In this document: positions 27,443-36,327 of the stretch, piece by piece
Layout: each line of letters begins with the position of its first letter
Position numbering within the stretch: position 1 is the stretch's first letter
From: Duganella dendranthematis
GTDB lineage: Bacteria > Pseudomonadota > Gammaproteobacteria > Burkholderiales > Burkholderiaceae_D
NCBI RefSeq assembly: GCF_012849375.1
Contig: NZ_CP051684.1
Location: forward strand, 992,001 to 1,056,000
Length of the DNA stretch: 64,000 nt
Direction: 5' to 3'
The notes under the pieces: model-generated
Seen by the model: only the letters and a program-made list of their open reading frames with translations
The model's database searches: none
Told to the model about the DNA's origin: nothing
Translations under genes and position numbers: made by a program

Positions 27443-29242
27443 ATGAATTCAGCAATCGCCCCGAGCAAAGCGGCCCCGCTCGATCTGCAACAGATCTACA
27501 CCTGGCTGCTGGCCGACGGCATGATCCGCAAGGCCGAGGTTAAGGAGCTCTACGCGCAGAGCTCGGCCATTTTGAAGAACACCAGCGGCTATATGCATCC
27601 GTTGTGCGCGGTGGCGCACGCCAAGCTGCTGTCGGCGCAACCGCCGCACCGCCTGCTGACGCTTGACGCGCTGTGCGAATGGCTGGCGGCGCGCGTCAAC
27701 CTGCCCTTCATCCGCATCGATCCGCTGAAGATCGACTTCACCAAAGTAGCCGATGTGATGTCGGCCAGCTACGCCGCCCGCTTCAACATCCTGCCGGTGG
27801 AACTCAACGCCGATACGCTGGTGGTGGCCACCGCCGATCCGTATTCGCACGAGTGGGAAGCCGAGATCGCCAAGATCTCGCGCCGCGCGGTGCGCCGCGT
27901 GATCGCCAATCCGCTCGACATCGCGCAGTACATCACGCAGTTCTTCAGCCTGGCCAAGTCGATCAAGAAGGCCAATAAGACCGGCGGCAACGACCTGTCG
28001 CTGCGCAACAACTTCGAGCAGTTGGTCGAGCTGGGCAAGAGCAATAAGCAGGTCGACGCCAACGACCAGCACGTCATCAACATCGTCGACTGGCTGTGGC
28101 AGTACGCGTTTGAACAGCGCGCCTCCGACATCCATCTCGAACCCAAGCGCGACATGGCGGCGATCCGCTTCCGCATCGATGGCGTGCTGCATCAGGTCTA
28201 CCAGGTGCCAGCGGTGGTGATGATCGCCATGACCGCGCGCATCAAGCTGCTGGGCCGCATGGACGTGATCGAAAAGCGCCGCCCGCAGGACGGCCGCATC
28301 AAGACCCGCACCGCCGGCGGCCAGGAAGTCGAGCTGCGCCTGTCGACCTTGCCGACCGCGTTCGGCGAAAAGCTGGTGATGCGGATTTTCGATCCCGAGG
28401 TGGTGGTCAAGACGCTGCCGGAACTCGGCTTCCCGCTGGACGACGCCGAACGCTGGGACGCGTTGACCCAGCGTCCGCACGGCATCATCCTGGTGACCGG
28501 ACCGACCGGATCCGGCAAGACCACCACGCTGTACACCACGCTCAAAGCGCTGGCCACTTCCGAGGTCAACGTCTGCACGGTGGAAGATCCGATCGAGATG
28601 GTCGAGCCGGCCTTCAACCAGATGCAGGTGCAGCCCGGCATCGACCTGTCGTTCGCCGATGGCGTGCGGGCGCTGATGCGGCAAGACCCGGACATCATCA
28701 TGGTTGGCGAGATCCGCGACCTGGCCACCGCCGAGATGGCGATCCAGGCGGCGCTGACCGGCCACCTGGTGCTGTCGACGCTGCACACCAACGATGCGCC
28801 ATCGGCCGTGATGCGACTGCTGGAGCTGGGCGTGCCCTACTACCTGCTGGAAGCCACGCTGATCGGCATCATGGCGCAACGGCTGGTGCGCACGCTGTGC
28901 GAAGACTGCAAGGCCGAGGGTGGCGAGCTGAGCGACGAGATCTGGTCCAGCCTGGCGGGCGAATGGAATCTGCCCAAGCCGGCCACCGTGTACAAGCCGG
29001 TCGGCTGTCCGGAGTGCCGGCAGACCGGCTATCGCGGTCGCACGGGATTGTACGAACTGCTGACCGTGACCGAAGCCTTCAGCGCGCAGGTGCGCGAAGA
29101 AACCGACATCCAGGCGCTGCGCCGGCAAAGCCTGGCCGACGGCATGAAACCGCTGCGCATCGCCGGCGCGCTGAAGATCGAGGAAGGCGTCACCACCGCC
29201 GACGAAGTGCTGAAAGTCACGGCCGCGCTGGGCATGAAATAA
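27443..29242 (+). CDS. GspE/PilB-family secretion or pilus ATPase
   Basis: 599 residues from the ATG at 27443 (AGGTGG upstream). The N-terminal GSPII_E/MshEN-like domain covers about 10-170. The ATPase core follows: Asp-box ASDIHLEP, Walker A GPTGSGKTT (353-361), Walker B DPDIIMVGEIRD (415-426), and His box TLHTNDAPSAVMRL. The zinc module has CEDC (487-490) and CPEC (522-525). It would power type II secretion or type IV pilus assembly, but no other pilus or gsp gene is in the window. It is an orphan ATPase paired with the SpeE-like gene. Confidence 0.88.
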   Translation: MNSAIAPSKAAPLDLQQIYTWLLADGMIRKAEVKELYAQSSAILKNTSGYMHPLCAVAHAKLLSAQPPHRLLTLDALCEWLAARVNLPFIRIDPLKIDFTKVADVMSASYAARFNILPVELNADTLVVATADPYSHEWEAEIAKISRRAVRRVIANPLDIAQYITQFFSLAKSIKKANKTGGNDLSLRNNFEQLVELGKSNKQVDANDQHVINIVDWLWQYAFEQRASDIHLEPKRDMAAIRFRIDGVLHQVYQVPAVVMIAMTARIKLLGRMDVIEKRRPQDGRIKTRTAGGQEVELRLSTLPTAFGEKLVMRIFDPEVVVKTLPELGFPLDDAERWDALTQRPHGIILVTGPTGSGKTTTLYTTLKALATSEVNVCTVEDPIEMVEPAFNQMQVQPGIDLSFADGVRALMRQDPDIIMVGEIRDLATAEMAIQAALTGHLVLSTLHTNDAPSAVMRLLELGVPYYLLEATLIGIMAQRLVRTLCEDCKAEGGELSDEIWSSLAGEWNLPKPATVYKPVGCPECRQTGYRGRTGLYELLTVTEAFSAQVREETDIQALRRQSLADGMKPLRIAGALKIEEGVTTADEVLKVTAALGMK

Positions 29243-29249
29243 AAGAACT

Positions 29250-29277
29250 TTGCAATTGTCGCCGGACTGTATATAAT
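29250..29277 (+). promoter_or_regulatory. Promoter of tRNA-Lys
   Basis: -35 TTGCAA (29250-29255), 16-base spacer and a perfect -10 TATAAT (29272-29277), placing the start about eight bases before the tRNA 5' end. Confidence 0.8.
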
Positions 29278-29291
29278 ACGGCCTCTTTCGG

Positions 29292-29367
29292 GGGTCGTTA
29301 GCTCAGCTGGTAGAGCAGCGGACTTTTAATCCGTTGGTCGCAGGTTCGAATCCCGCACGGCCTACCA
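29292..29367 (+). tRNA. tRNA-Lys (anticodon TTT)
   Basis: 76 bases with CCA encoded. Anticodon loop CTTTTAA with TTT at 29325-29327, D stem GCTC/GAGC, T loop TTCGAAT. The acceptor stem has two G-U wobbles (G1-U72, U4-G69), and the T stem GCAGG/CCCGC has an A-C mismatch at 51-63, unlike the well-paired E. coli tRNA-Lys. It has its own promoter and terminator. No integrase or attachment repeat is seen beside it. Confidence 0.95.
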
Positions 29368-29379
29368 CCGAATTCCTAA

Positions 29380-29409
29380 AAAAGCTTCCAGACTGGAAGC
29401 TTTTTTTTC
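29380..29409 (+). terminator. Terminator of tRNA-Lys
   Basis: 9-bp stem AAGCTTCCA / TGGAAGCTT (29382-29390 with 29394-29402), 3-base loop, then a run of T. Confidence 0.92.
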
Positions 29410-29485
29410 GCCCCGGATGTTGGCAAGCATCCTCTGGTGTAAGCTAGTGTCATAGAGCGCGAGGCGCCGGACTTTTGGGGACGTT

Positions 29486-30259
29486 ATGGCAGGCATGTAC
29501 AGCATAGGGGCAGCGCTGCTGGTAGCGGCGTTCTGGATGCCCACGCTGGCCGCCGCCGAAGCCACGGTGACATTGCGCACCGCCGCCCAGGAAGGCTCCG
29601 AACCCAAATTCATCGCCGACGGCAAGGACAAGATCGCCGGCCTGTGCATCGACATCATGCGCGCTGTCGAGCAGATCGATCCTGGCCTGCGCTTCGTCGG
29701 CGATCAGCAATGGAAGCCGCTGATCCGCGTTATCGCGGAACTGGCCAACGGCACCGAGGACGCGGGCTGCGCCATCCAGCGCACGCCGGATCGCGAAAAA
29801 CTCTTCAACTTCATCGGCCCGGCGCTGTACACCATCGATTATCACTTCCTGGTCCGCAGCGACGACGACATCACCGTCAACAACTGGGATGACGTGCGCA
29901 AGCTGGGACCCAGCGCAGTGGTGCTGGTCAATCGCGGCTATGCGGCCGGCGAGATCCTCACCGCCATGGGCGGCTTCACGGTCGACGCCAGTTCGCCGCG
30001 CGCCGAACTGAACCTGCATAAACTGGTCGCCGGGCGCGGCCGCCTATACTTCCATCGCGGCCCCGGTTTGCATAAACTACTGCAACGCACCGGCACCGCC
30101 GGCCAGGTCAAAATCCTGCCGCAGATAATGTACAGCGCCAAGTTATACTTCACTGCCAGCAAGCAGCTGGACCGCAAGACCAGCGACCGCATCGCGAACG
30201 CGCTCTTCTCGCTGGAAAAAAAAGGTGAACTGGAAAGGCTGATACACAAATGGGATTGA
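29486..30259 (+). CDS. Periplasmic SBP_bac_3-like protein, copy 1 of a tandem pair
   Basis: 257 residues (ATG at 29486 or 29495). The signal peptide ends near WMPTLAAAEA. The fold-3 binding-protein pattern is visible: EGSEPKFIADGKDKIAGLCI, FVGDQQWKPLI, NWDDVRKLG, LNLHKLVAGRGRLYFHR. No permease or ATPase gene is adjacent, so it may bind a ligand for a sensor or a distant transporter. Its 3' end overlaps the start of a clear paralogue by 10 bases, and both proteins end in KWD. Confidence 0.78.
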   Translation: MAGMYSIGAALLVAAFWMPTLAAAEATVTLRTAAQEGSEPKFIADGKDKIAGLCIDIMRAVEQIDPGLRFVGDQQWKPLIRVIAELANGTEDAGCAIQRTPDREKLFNFIGPALYTIDYHFLVRSDDDITVNNWDDVRKLGPSAVVLVNRGYAAGEILTAMGGFTVDASSPRAELNLHKLVAGRGRLYFHRGPGLHKLLQRTGTAGQVKILPQIMYSAKLYFTASKQLDRKTSDRIANALFSLEKKGELERLIHKWD

Positions 30260-31029
30260 AGGCGCCAGCACGATGGCAAGCACGACTGCTATTCAGCGGC
30301 GCACTGCTGTGCGCGCCGTTGGCGTGGGCGCAACCGACCGTGCTGAAGGTAGTGGCGCAGGAAGGCACCGAACCCAAGTTCATCCCGGCCGGCATCGGTC
30401 GCGTGGTCGGCCTGTGCGTCGATCTGTACCGCGCCATCGAGCGGGTCGATCCCGGCTTGCAATTTGTCGGCGACCAGCAATGGCTGCCGCTGCTGCGCGC
30501 ACATTCCGAACTGGCCACCCACCAGCATGACGCCTTGTGCGCCGTGCAGCGCACCGACGAGCGCGCCCGCCAGTATGTCTTCCTCGATCCGCCGCTGTTC
30601 CAGTTCCGCTACCAGCTGATTGCACGCGCCGACGATCCGGCCGTCATCGCCAACTGGGACGATGTGCGCAAGCTTGGCACGCAAGGCGTGGTGCTGACCA
30701 ACCGCGGCTACACCACGCCGGAAATGCTGGAGCGGATCGGCGGCCTGCGCGTAGATTCCAGCGCCACCAGCCCCAGCATCAATCTGCACAAGCTGGTGGC
30801 GGGACGCGGCCGCTTCTTCCTGCACCGCGCGCCCGGCATGCAGGGCTTTATCGCCCGCGCCGGTGTGGCCGGCAAGGTCAAGATCCTGCCGGCGGTGATG
30901 GCTTCCACCGACGTCTACATGGCGATGGGCACCCACGTCGATCCCGCCGTGCGGCTGCGCGTGCAGCGCGCGGTGGAGCAGCTGGACCGCAGCGGCGAGT
31001 TGGCCAAGCTGCTGAAGAAGTGGGACTGA
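30250..31029 (+). CDS. Periplasmic SBP_bac_3-like protein, copy 2 of a tandem pair
   Basis: 259 residues. Signal peptide ends CAPLAWA-Q. The same blocks as in copy 1 occur in order: AQEGTEPKFIPAGIG, FVGDQQWLPLL, NWDDVRKLGTQGVVLTNRGY, INLHKLVAGRGRFFLHR and the terminal KKWD, so the two arose by duplication and then diverged. Translation is coupled to copy 1 by the 10-base overlap. The ligand is unknown. Confidence 0.78.
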   Translation: MGLKAPARWQARLLFSGALLCAPLAWAQPTVLKVVAQEGTEPKFIPAGIGRVVGLCVDLYRAIERVDPGLQFVGDQQWLPLLRAHSELATHQHDALCAVQRTDERARQYVFLDPPLFQFRYQLIARADDPAVIANWDDVRKLGTQGVVLTNRGYTTPEMLERIGGLRVDSSATSPSINLHKLVAGRGRFFLHRAPGMQGFIARAGVAGKVKILPAVMASTDVYMAMGTHVDPAVRLRVQRAVEQLDRSGELAKLLKKWD

Positions 31030-31035
31030 GCAACC

Positions 31036-31880
31036 TTATTCGCCCAGCCATCGGGCGCTGCCCGCCACCCGTATCGAACTCCCCTGCTCGGCCGGAATCT
31101 GCACCTGCAGATGACAAGGCGCCCCATGTCTTCGCCCTGGATGATGTCGATCGCGCCGCCATGCGGCCAATCGAGGTCGCGCAGATAGCCGGCCAGCGCC
31201 GCCGCAGCAGCACCGGTGGCCGGGTCCTCGTACACGCCACCCGACGCAAACGCATTGCGCGCATGGAAGCGCTGCGGCGTTTCCGCATAGATCAGCGAGA
31301 TGGTGGCAAAACCATGCCGGCGCATCAGCTCGCGGCCGGCGGCCAGTTCGTAGCGCATCGCGCGCAGCTTGTCACGGCTTTTCAGCGCCAGGATCAGATG
31401 GTGCGCGCCGCCATTCGCCACCGCCGGAGGAATGCGGTCGTCTAGGTCGGCCAGCGTGTAGCCGAACAGCGCCAGCGCCTCCTGCACCAGCGCCGGCGTG
31501 GCGGGCGAGCTGTGCGTAGCCGGCGATTGCAGCGCCGCATGCGCGCCATCGGCATGTGCACGGCCCTCCACCGTCACCCGCGTGTGATTGGTGGTCAGCG
31601 GAAAAATGCCGTCACCATTCTGCTGCGCCAGCACGGCGCCCAGCGCGATCGTCGCGTGGCCGCAGAACGGCACCTCGCCGTCCGGCGAAAAATAGCGCAC
31701 GCGCCAGCCGTCTTCATGCGGCGCGGCAAACACGGTTTCCGAGTAGCCCATTTCACTGGCGATCCGCTGCATCGCCGGCTCCTCCGGCAGCGCCGCGCGG
31801 ATCATCACGCCGGCCGGATTGCCGCCCTGCGCGCCGGCGGTGAACGCTGCCACTTTGTGAACTTTGGTAATCGTCTGCAT
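31036..31880 (-). pseudogene. PhzF-family isomerase/epimerase with a frameshift near the 3' end
   Basis: Starts at the ATG at 31880 with AGGAG upstream. GNPAGV, MGYSETVF, RYFSPDGEVPFCGHAT and GGVYEDPATGAAAAALAGYL are PhzF hallmarks, including the catalytic Glu (SETVF) and the CGHAT/DPATG motifs. After GEDMGR (about 31121) the frame is lost. Shifting by one base gives LQVQIPAEQGSSIRVAGSAR, then WLGE and a TAA at 31036-31038, the normal PhzF ending. One base appears to be missing in the AAGG at 31116-31120. Without it the frame runs antisense into the neighbouring gene to 30915. Either a genuine frameshift or a sequencing error. Confidence 0.85.
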
Positions 31881-31978
31881 GTTGTCTCCTGGCTTGGAAA
31901 GTTGCGGATACTTGATTGACAGCAATGAGGGATGTGGCCACTATCGTTGTTTTCACTGACTTTATTACCGAACTCGCC

Positions 31979-34090
31979 ATGACTATACCGCGACTTTCCG
32001 TTCTTGCCTTCATCATTTCGGCCCAGTTGACTTGCGCCGCGGTCGCCGCCGACGCGATCCCTGCCAAGCACGCCATCACCCACGAAGACGTCTGGCTGAT
32101 GAAGCGCGTTGGCGCGCCGCAGCCGAGTCCGGACGGCCGCTGGGCCGTGTTCTCCGTCACCGATCCGGCCTACGACAGCAAGGAACAATGGTCGGACCTG
32201 TGGATCAAATCGCTGACCGACGACACGCCGGCACGCCGCCTGACCTTCAGCAAAGGCGGCGAAGGCTCGGTCAACTGGTCGCCGGATAGCAAACGACTGG
32301 TCTTCATCGCCAAGCGCGACGGCGACGACGCCGGCCAGATCTACCGCATCGACGTCGCCGGCGGCGGCGAAGCCCAGCGCCTGACCACGCTGACCTTGGG
32401 CGCCCGCACGCCGAAGTTCAGCCCGGACGGCAAGCAGATCCTGTTCGTCAGCGACATCTTCCCCGGCAACGTGACCGAAGACGACGTCAAGAAAACCGCC
32501 AAGGAACGCAAGGACCGCAAATACTCGGCGCGCGCCTACGAAAGCTTCCCGCCGCGCTACTTTGACAAATGGCTGGACGACAAACAAGTGCGCCTGTTCG
32601 TGATGGACGCCGCCACCGGCGCCAAGCCGCGCGACCTGCTGAGCGGCAGCAAGCTGGCGGCGCTGCCGGGCTTCGGCGGCGGCCAGGGCGACGAAGGCCA
32701 ATCGCTGGATGCGATCTGGGCGCCGGACGGCAACAGCATCGTGTTCTCGGCCTCGACCAACCGCGACGAACAGGCGCGCAACGCGGCCTACACGCAGATC
32801 TTCAGCGTGCCGGTCACGGGCGGCGACGCCACCCAGCTGACTGCGGACAAGCACAGCTACAACAACCTGAAATTTAGCGCCGACGGCAAGATCCTGTTCA
32901 CGCTGACCGAAGCGGAAGAAGCCGGCAAGGTCTACGACCTCAGCCGCCTGGCCAGCTTCGCCTGGCCGATCGCCAACCCCGCACCGAAAATCCTGACCGC
33001 CACGCTGGACCGCTCGATCACGCGCTACGCGCTGCCGGCCGGCAGCAACCGCGTCGTATTCAGCTTCGAGTATGCAGGCCTGGAGCAGCTGCATTCGATC
33101 AACTACGCCGGTGGCGACCTGCGCGACGAAGCATCGCTGCCGACCGGCAGCATCAACTCTTTGAACGCCGGCGGCAAGGCCGTGGTGGGCGTGTGGGAAT
33201 CGGCGATCAATCCGCCGGAGGTGTACGCCTTCGGCAACGGCGCGCCGAAACGCCTGACCGCCTTCAACACCGCGCGCGCGGCGACCATTGACTGGCAGAC
33301 GCCGGAACACTTCTGGTTCAAGGCCAGCGACGGCCGCATGATCCACAACATGCTGATCAAGCCGGCCAACTTTGATCCGAGCAAAAAGTATCCGCTGTTC
33401 GCGGTGATCCACGGCGGCGCCGCCAATATGTGGCGCGACCAGTTCGTGCTGCGATGGAACTACCACCTGCTGGCCCAGCCCGGCTACGTAGTGCTGCTGA
33501 CCGACTACAAAGGCTCGACCGGCTACGGCGAAGCATTCGCCCGCGCCATCCAGGGCGATCCGCTGAAAGGCCCGGCCGACGAAATCAACGAGGCGGTCGA
33601 TGAAGCCGTCAAAAAATACAGCTACATCGACGGCAGCAAACTGGCGGCTGGCGGCGCTAGCTACGGTGGCCACCTGGCCAACTGGCTGCAAGCCACCACC
33701 ACGCGCTACAAGGCCATCATCTCGCACGCCGGCGAGATGGACCTGATGATGCAATGGGGCAGCAGCGACAGCATCTGGGGGCGCGAAGTCAACAGCGGCG
33801 GCCCGGTCTGGGGCGACCAGGCCGTGTGGCGCGAACAAAGCCCGGTGCTACAAGGCGGCAACCACGCCAAAGGCACCGGCTTCACGACGCCGATCCTGAT
33901 CTCGGTGGGCGAGCTGGACTACCGCGTCCCGGCCAACAACGCCCTGATGAACTTCGCCACCCAGCAGCGCCTGAGTGTGCCGAGCAAACTGCTGGTCTTC
34001 CCCGACGAAAACCACTGGATCCTCAAAGGCGAAAACAGCCGCTACTTCTACAGCGAAGTCCACGGCTGGCTGGCCAAATACCTGAAATAA
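31979..34090 (+). CDS. S9-family (prolyl oligopeptidase/DPP-type) peptidase, secreted
   Basis: 703 residues from the ATG at 31979. Signal peptide MTIPRLSVLAFIISAQLTCA followed by AVAAD. A beta-propeller of TolB/WD40-like repeats (QPSPDGRWAVFSV, WSPDSKRLVFIA, FSPDGKQILFVS) covers about 40-440. The C-terminal alpha/beta hydrolase has the nucleophile Ser561 in GGASYGG, Asp in GELDYRVP and His in DENHWI. It should cleave peptides after Pro or Ala in the periplasm. Divergent from the phzF gene. Confidence 0.92.
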   Translation: MTIPRLSVLAFIISAQLTCAAVAADAIPAKHAITHEDVWLMKRVGAPQPSPDGRWAVFSVTDPAYDSKEQWSDLWIKSLTDDTPARRLTFSKGGEGSVNWSPDSKRLVFIAKRDGDDAGQIYRIDVAGGGEAQRLTTLTLGARTPKFSPDGKQILFVSDIFPGNVTEDDVKKTAKERKDRKYSARAYESFPPRYFDKWLDDKQVRLFVMDAATGAKPRDLLSGSKLAALPGFGGGQGDEGQSLDAIWAPDGNSIVFSASTNRDEQARNAAYTQIFSVPVTGGDATQLTADKHSYNNLKFSADGKILFTLTEAEEAGKVYDLSRLASFAWPIANPAPKILTATLDRSITRYALPAGSNRVVFSFEYAGLEQLHSINYAGGDLRDEASLPTGSINSLNAGGKAVVGVWESAINPPEVYAFGNGAPKRLTAFNTARAATIDWQTPEHFWFKASDGRMIHNMLIKPANFDPSKKYPLFAVIHGGAANMWRDQFVLRWNYHLLAQPGYVVLLTDYKGSTGYGEAFARAIQGDPLKGPADEINEAVDEAVKKYSYIDGSKLAAGGASYGGHLANWLQATTTRYKAIISHAGEMDLMMQWGSSDSIWGREVNSGGPVWGDQAVWREQSPVLQGGNHAKGTGFTTPILISVGELDYRVPANNALMNFATQQRLSVPSKLLVFPDENHWILKGENSRYFYSEVHGWLAKYLK

Positions 34091-34091
34091 G

Positions 34092-36239
34092 CTAGTTGAA
34101 GCTCAGTGCGCTGCTGCTGGCGTTGCTGAGCTTCTGCGCTTTCAGGTCGATCGTGAAGTGGTCGCTTGGCTTGCCGGAGCCCAGGCCTTTCAGGATTGCG
34201 AACACTTGCTTGAACTGCGACTGGAACGCCACCTGCACCGGGTTCTGGTCGGACAGCTGGTCGCCGATCCTGACGATCGCCGCCGGCGAGGCCGGGAACG
34301 CGTTCATCAGCACCTTGTATTGCGCCACCCGCTCCGCGCCCATGTCGCGCAAAGCCAGTTCGCCGGCGTACACGGTGCGGTGGAAGTCGCCATAGAATTC
34401 ATAGGCGCTGATCTTGGCGAAGTCGGCCAGCTTGAGGTTGGCGGCTGCTGCCACTTGCTCGGCCTTGGCGGTGGCCGTGGCCCAGTCGGCCGTCAGCTGG
34501 CTGGCGGCGACGCCGTCGCCGGACGCCGTGCCCTTGGCGGCGCAGGTCGCGGTGATCGGCAGCACCGATGGATTGTCCTTCAACTGCGCCAGGGTGACCT
34601 TGGTTTGCAGCTGCGACAAAATCAACATCTGGCGCGCATCCAGTGACATCGCCGCTTCCTTCATTTCGCATGGCCAGTAGTCGCTCATGAAGCGCAGCCG
34701 CGACAGTTCGCCGAAGTAGGTGCGGGTGAATTCGCCATACGATTTGCTGTCGAGGATGCTGCGATTCCAGCGCTTGGCGATGTCGCCGGCCGCAGTGCTG
34801 CCTTGCAGGTAGTCGTACTCCACCTGGTACAGCGGGAACAGTTCGTTGTGACGCGCCACGCTGTTCAGACCCACGGTCTGCACGTCGATCACGTCCTTGC
34901 TCTGGTAGCTGACGATCTTGTACGCCGCGCCAAACACCGCCAGCGACGGCGACTGCACGTTGACCAGATAGTTGCCGGCGCTGTCCTTGTAATCGTTGCT
35001 GCCGTTGAAGTGCATGTGGCCGCCGATATGCAGCGGCAGGCCGGTCGCCGCCAACGCGGCGGTGGTGGCCGCCGCTGGCATGCGCGTCACCTGGAATGCA
35101 CCCGGCTTGAACACGGCTTTCATCGCGTCGGTCTGGTTAGCGTAGAAGTCCATGGTCGGATAGTGCGAGAACGCCATCAGTTGCTTGCCCTGCGCCCTGG
35201 CGCGCGCGGCCACCGATTTGATCCATTCCATCTGGTGAATCTTGTGCGTTTGCACTTTGTTCCAGCCGGCGTCGCCGGCGTTGTCGAAGCCTTTGAAGGC
35301 GGTCGGATTGGCCGGGTCGAAGTTGGCGTTCGGCACGTGCACATTGGCGTCCAGCGCCAGCAGCCAGACGCCCTTGACGGGTTCCACCAGGTAGCTGGCG
35401 TCGATGATATTGGCGCAGCGGCTGTAGGTCTTGCCGGCCACCTTGTACTTGCCGCCCTCGCCTTCGCTGCAAATTTCGAACTTGCGCTTGCTCAGGTCGG
35501 CCGCTGCGGCAGCAGCGTCGTAGCTGTACTTGCCATCGGCGTAGGTGGTGAACGGGGTTTCCCAGTAGACGTCGTTCTTGTTCGGCGCGTAGCCAAACTC
35601 GGCCAGTTTGGTCAGCAGCTTGTCGTAGCCCTGCTCCATCAGCTGGTTGGTGCACACCACCGCCGGGTCCTTGGCCTTGCAGGCGGCGTTGTTGACGGCG
35701 TAGATTTTTTGCTCCTTGCCGTCCTTGGTCAGGAAGTCGTTCTTGCCGGCTTCGTCGTCGTCGAACGGCTCGTTCGGGTCGTGGTTGCCGGGAGCGATGA
35801 AGAAGCGCATGCCCTTGGCCTGGTATTCGTGCAGGATGTCGGTCAGGCCATCGATGTTGATCGGCTGGGCGTCGTCCGAGATATCGCCCGGCAGCGCCAC
35901 CAGGCGCAGGCCTTTGCTGTAGGCGTCGTCAAGCGCGGCGCGGAAGGCGAAGTAGTTTTCGTTGAACAGCCGCGTCGAGGTCAGCTGGGCGTACATGGTG
36001 CGGATGGTGGCGTTCTTGCCATCCTTGGTCGGGATGCCGGCGAACTGCGTGCTTTTCAGGTCGCCGTAGATGTTCTCGAAGTGGACGTCGCTCATGAAGG
36101 CGACCGCGGTCTGGTTGACCGTGTCGGCCGGCTGGGTGGCGGCAGCGGGCTGGTTGTCGCTGCCGCAGGCGGCCAGCAGCGCGGAAGTGGCAACCGCGGC
36201 AGCAGCCGCAAGGGCCGCCGCAGGCAAGGCATAACGCAT
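34092..36239 (-). CDS. Lipoprotein calcineurin-like metallophosphoesterase
   Basis: 715 residues from the ATG at 36239 (GGAG eight bases upstream). Lipoprotein signal with lipobox LLAAC, Cys25. Metal-binding motifs are MSDVHFEN (Asp51, His53), PGDISDD (117-123), GNHD (151-154), FSHYPTMD and GGHMHFNG. A long helical C-terminal region (about 480-700) is rich in Ala and Lys. It hydrolyses a phosphoester at the cell envelope; the substrate is unknown. Its stop codon is one base from the S9 peptidase stop on the opposite strand. Confidence 0.86.
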   Translation of the reverse strand: MRYALPAAALAAAAAVATSALLAACGSDNQPAAATQPADTVNQTAVAFMSDVHFENIYGDLKSTQFAGIPTKDGKNATIRTMYAQLTSTRLFNENYFAFRAALDDAYSKGLRLVALPGDISDDAQPINIDGLTDILHEYQAKGMRFFIAPGNHDPNEPFDDDEAGKNDFLTKDGKEQKIYAVNNAACKAKDPAVVCTNQLMEQGYDKLLTKLAEFGYAPNKNDVYWETPFTTYADGKYSYDAAAAAADLSKRKFEICSEGEGGKYKVAGKTYSRCANIIDASYLVEPVKGVWLLALDANVHVPNANFDPANPTAFKGFDNAGDAGWNKVQTHKIHQMEWIKSVAARARAQGKQLMAFSHYPTMDFYANQTDAMKAVFKPGAFQVTRMPAAATTAALAATGLPLHIGGHMHFNGSNDYKDSAGNYLVNVQSPSLAVFGAAYKIVSYQSKDVIDVQTVGLNSVARHNELFPLYQVEYDYLQGSTAAGDIAKRWNRSILDSKSYGEFTRTYFGELSRLRFMSDYWPCEMKEAAMSLDARQMLILSQLQTKVTLAQLKDNPSVLPITATCAAKGTASGDGVAASQLTADWATATAKAEQVAAAANLKLADFAKISAYEFYGDFHRTVYAGELALRDMGAERVAQYKVLMNAFPASPAAIVRIGDQLSDQNPVQVAFQSQFKQVFAILKGLGSGKPSDHFTIDLKAQKLSNASSSALSFN

Positions 36240-36327
36240 ACAAAACTCCATCAGGCTGGTTGCAAACCGCCGCATTGTCACATTAGCAAATGACAAGCTG
36301 ATTACATTTTGGAAGCGCTCCCATTTT

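Noticed and set aside
27449..29128. Minus-strand open frame opposite the GspE-like ATPase
   Set aside because: Antisense of a protein with clear Walker motifs; composition typical of a shadow frame.
29292..29480. tRNA-Lys 3' end as an integration site for a genomic island
   Set aside because: No integrase gene and no repeat of the tRNA 3' end was found nearby; the following genes look chromosomal.
30915..31120. A genuine C-terminal extension of the PhzF-like protein overlapping the binding-protein gene
   Set aside because: The residues after GEDMGR are unlike the family, while the normal ending is intact in the next frame.
31805..33838. Long minus-strand open frame opposite the S9 peptidase
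   Set aside because: The peptidase frame has signal peptide, propeller repeats and a catalytic triad; the antisense has none.
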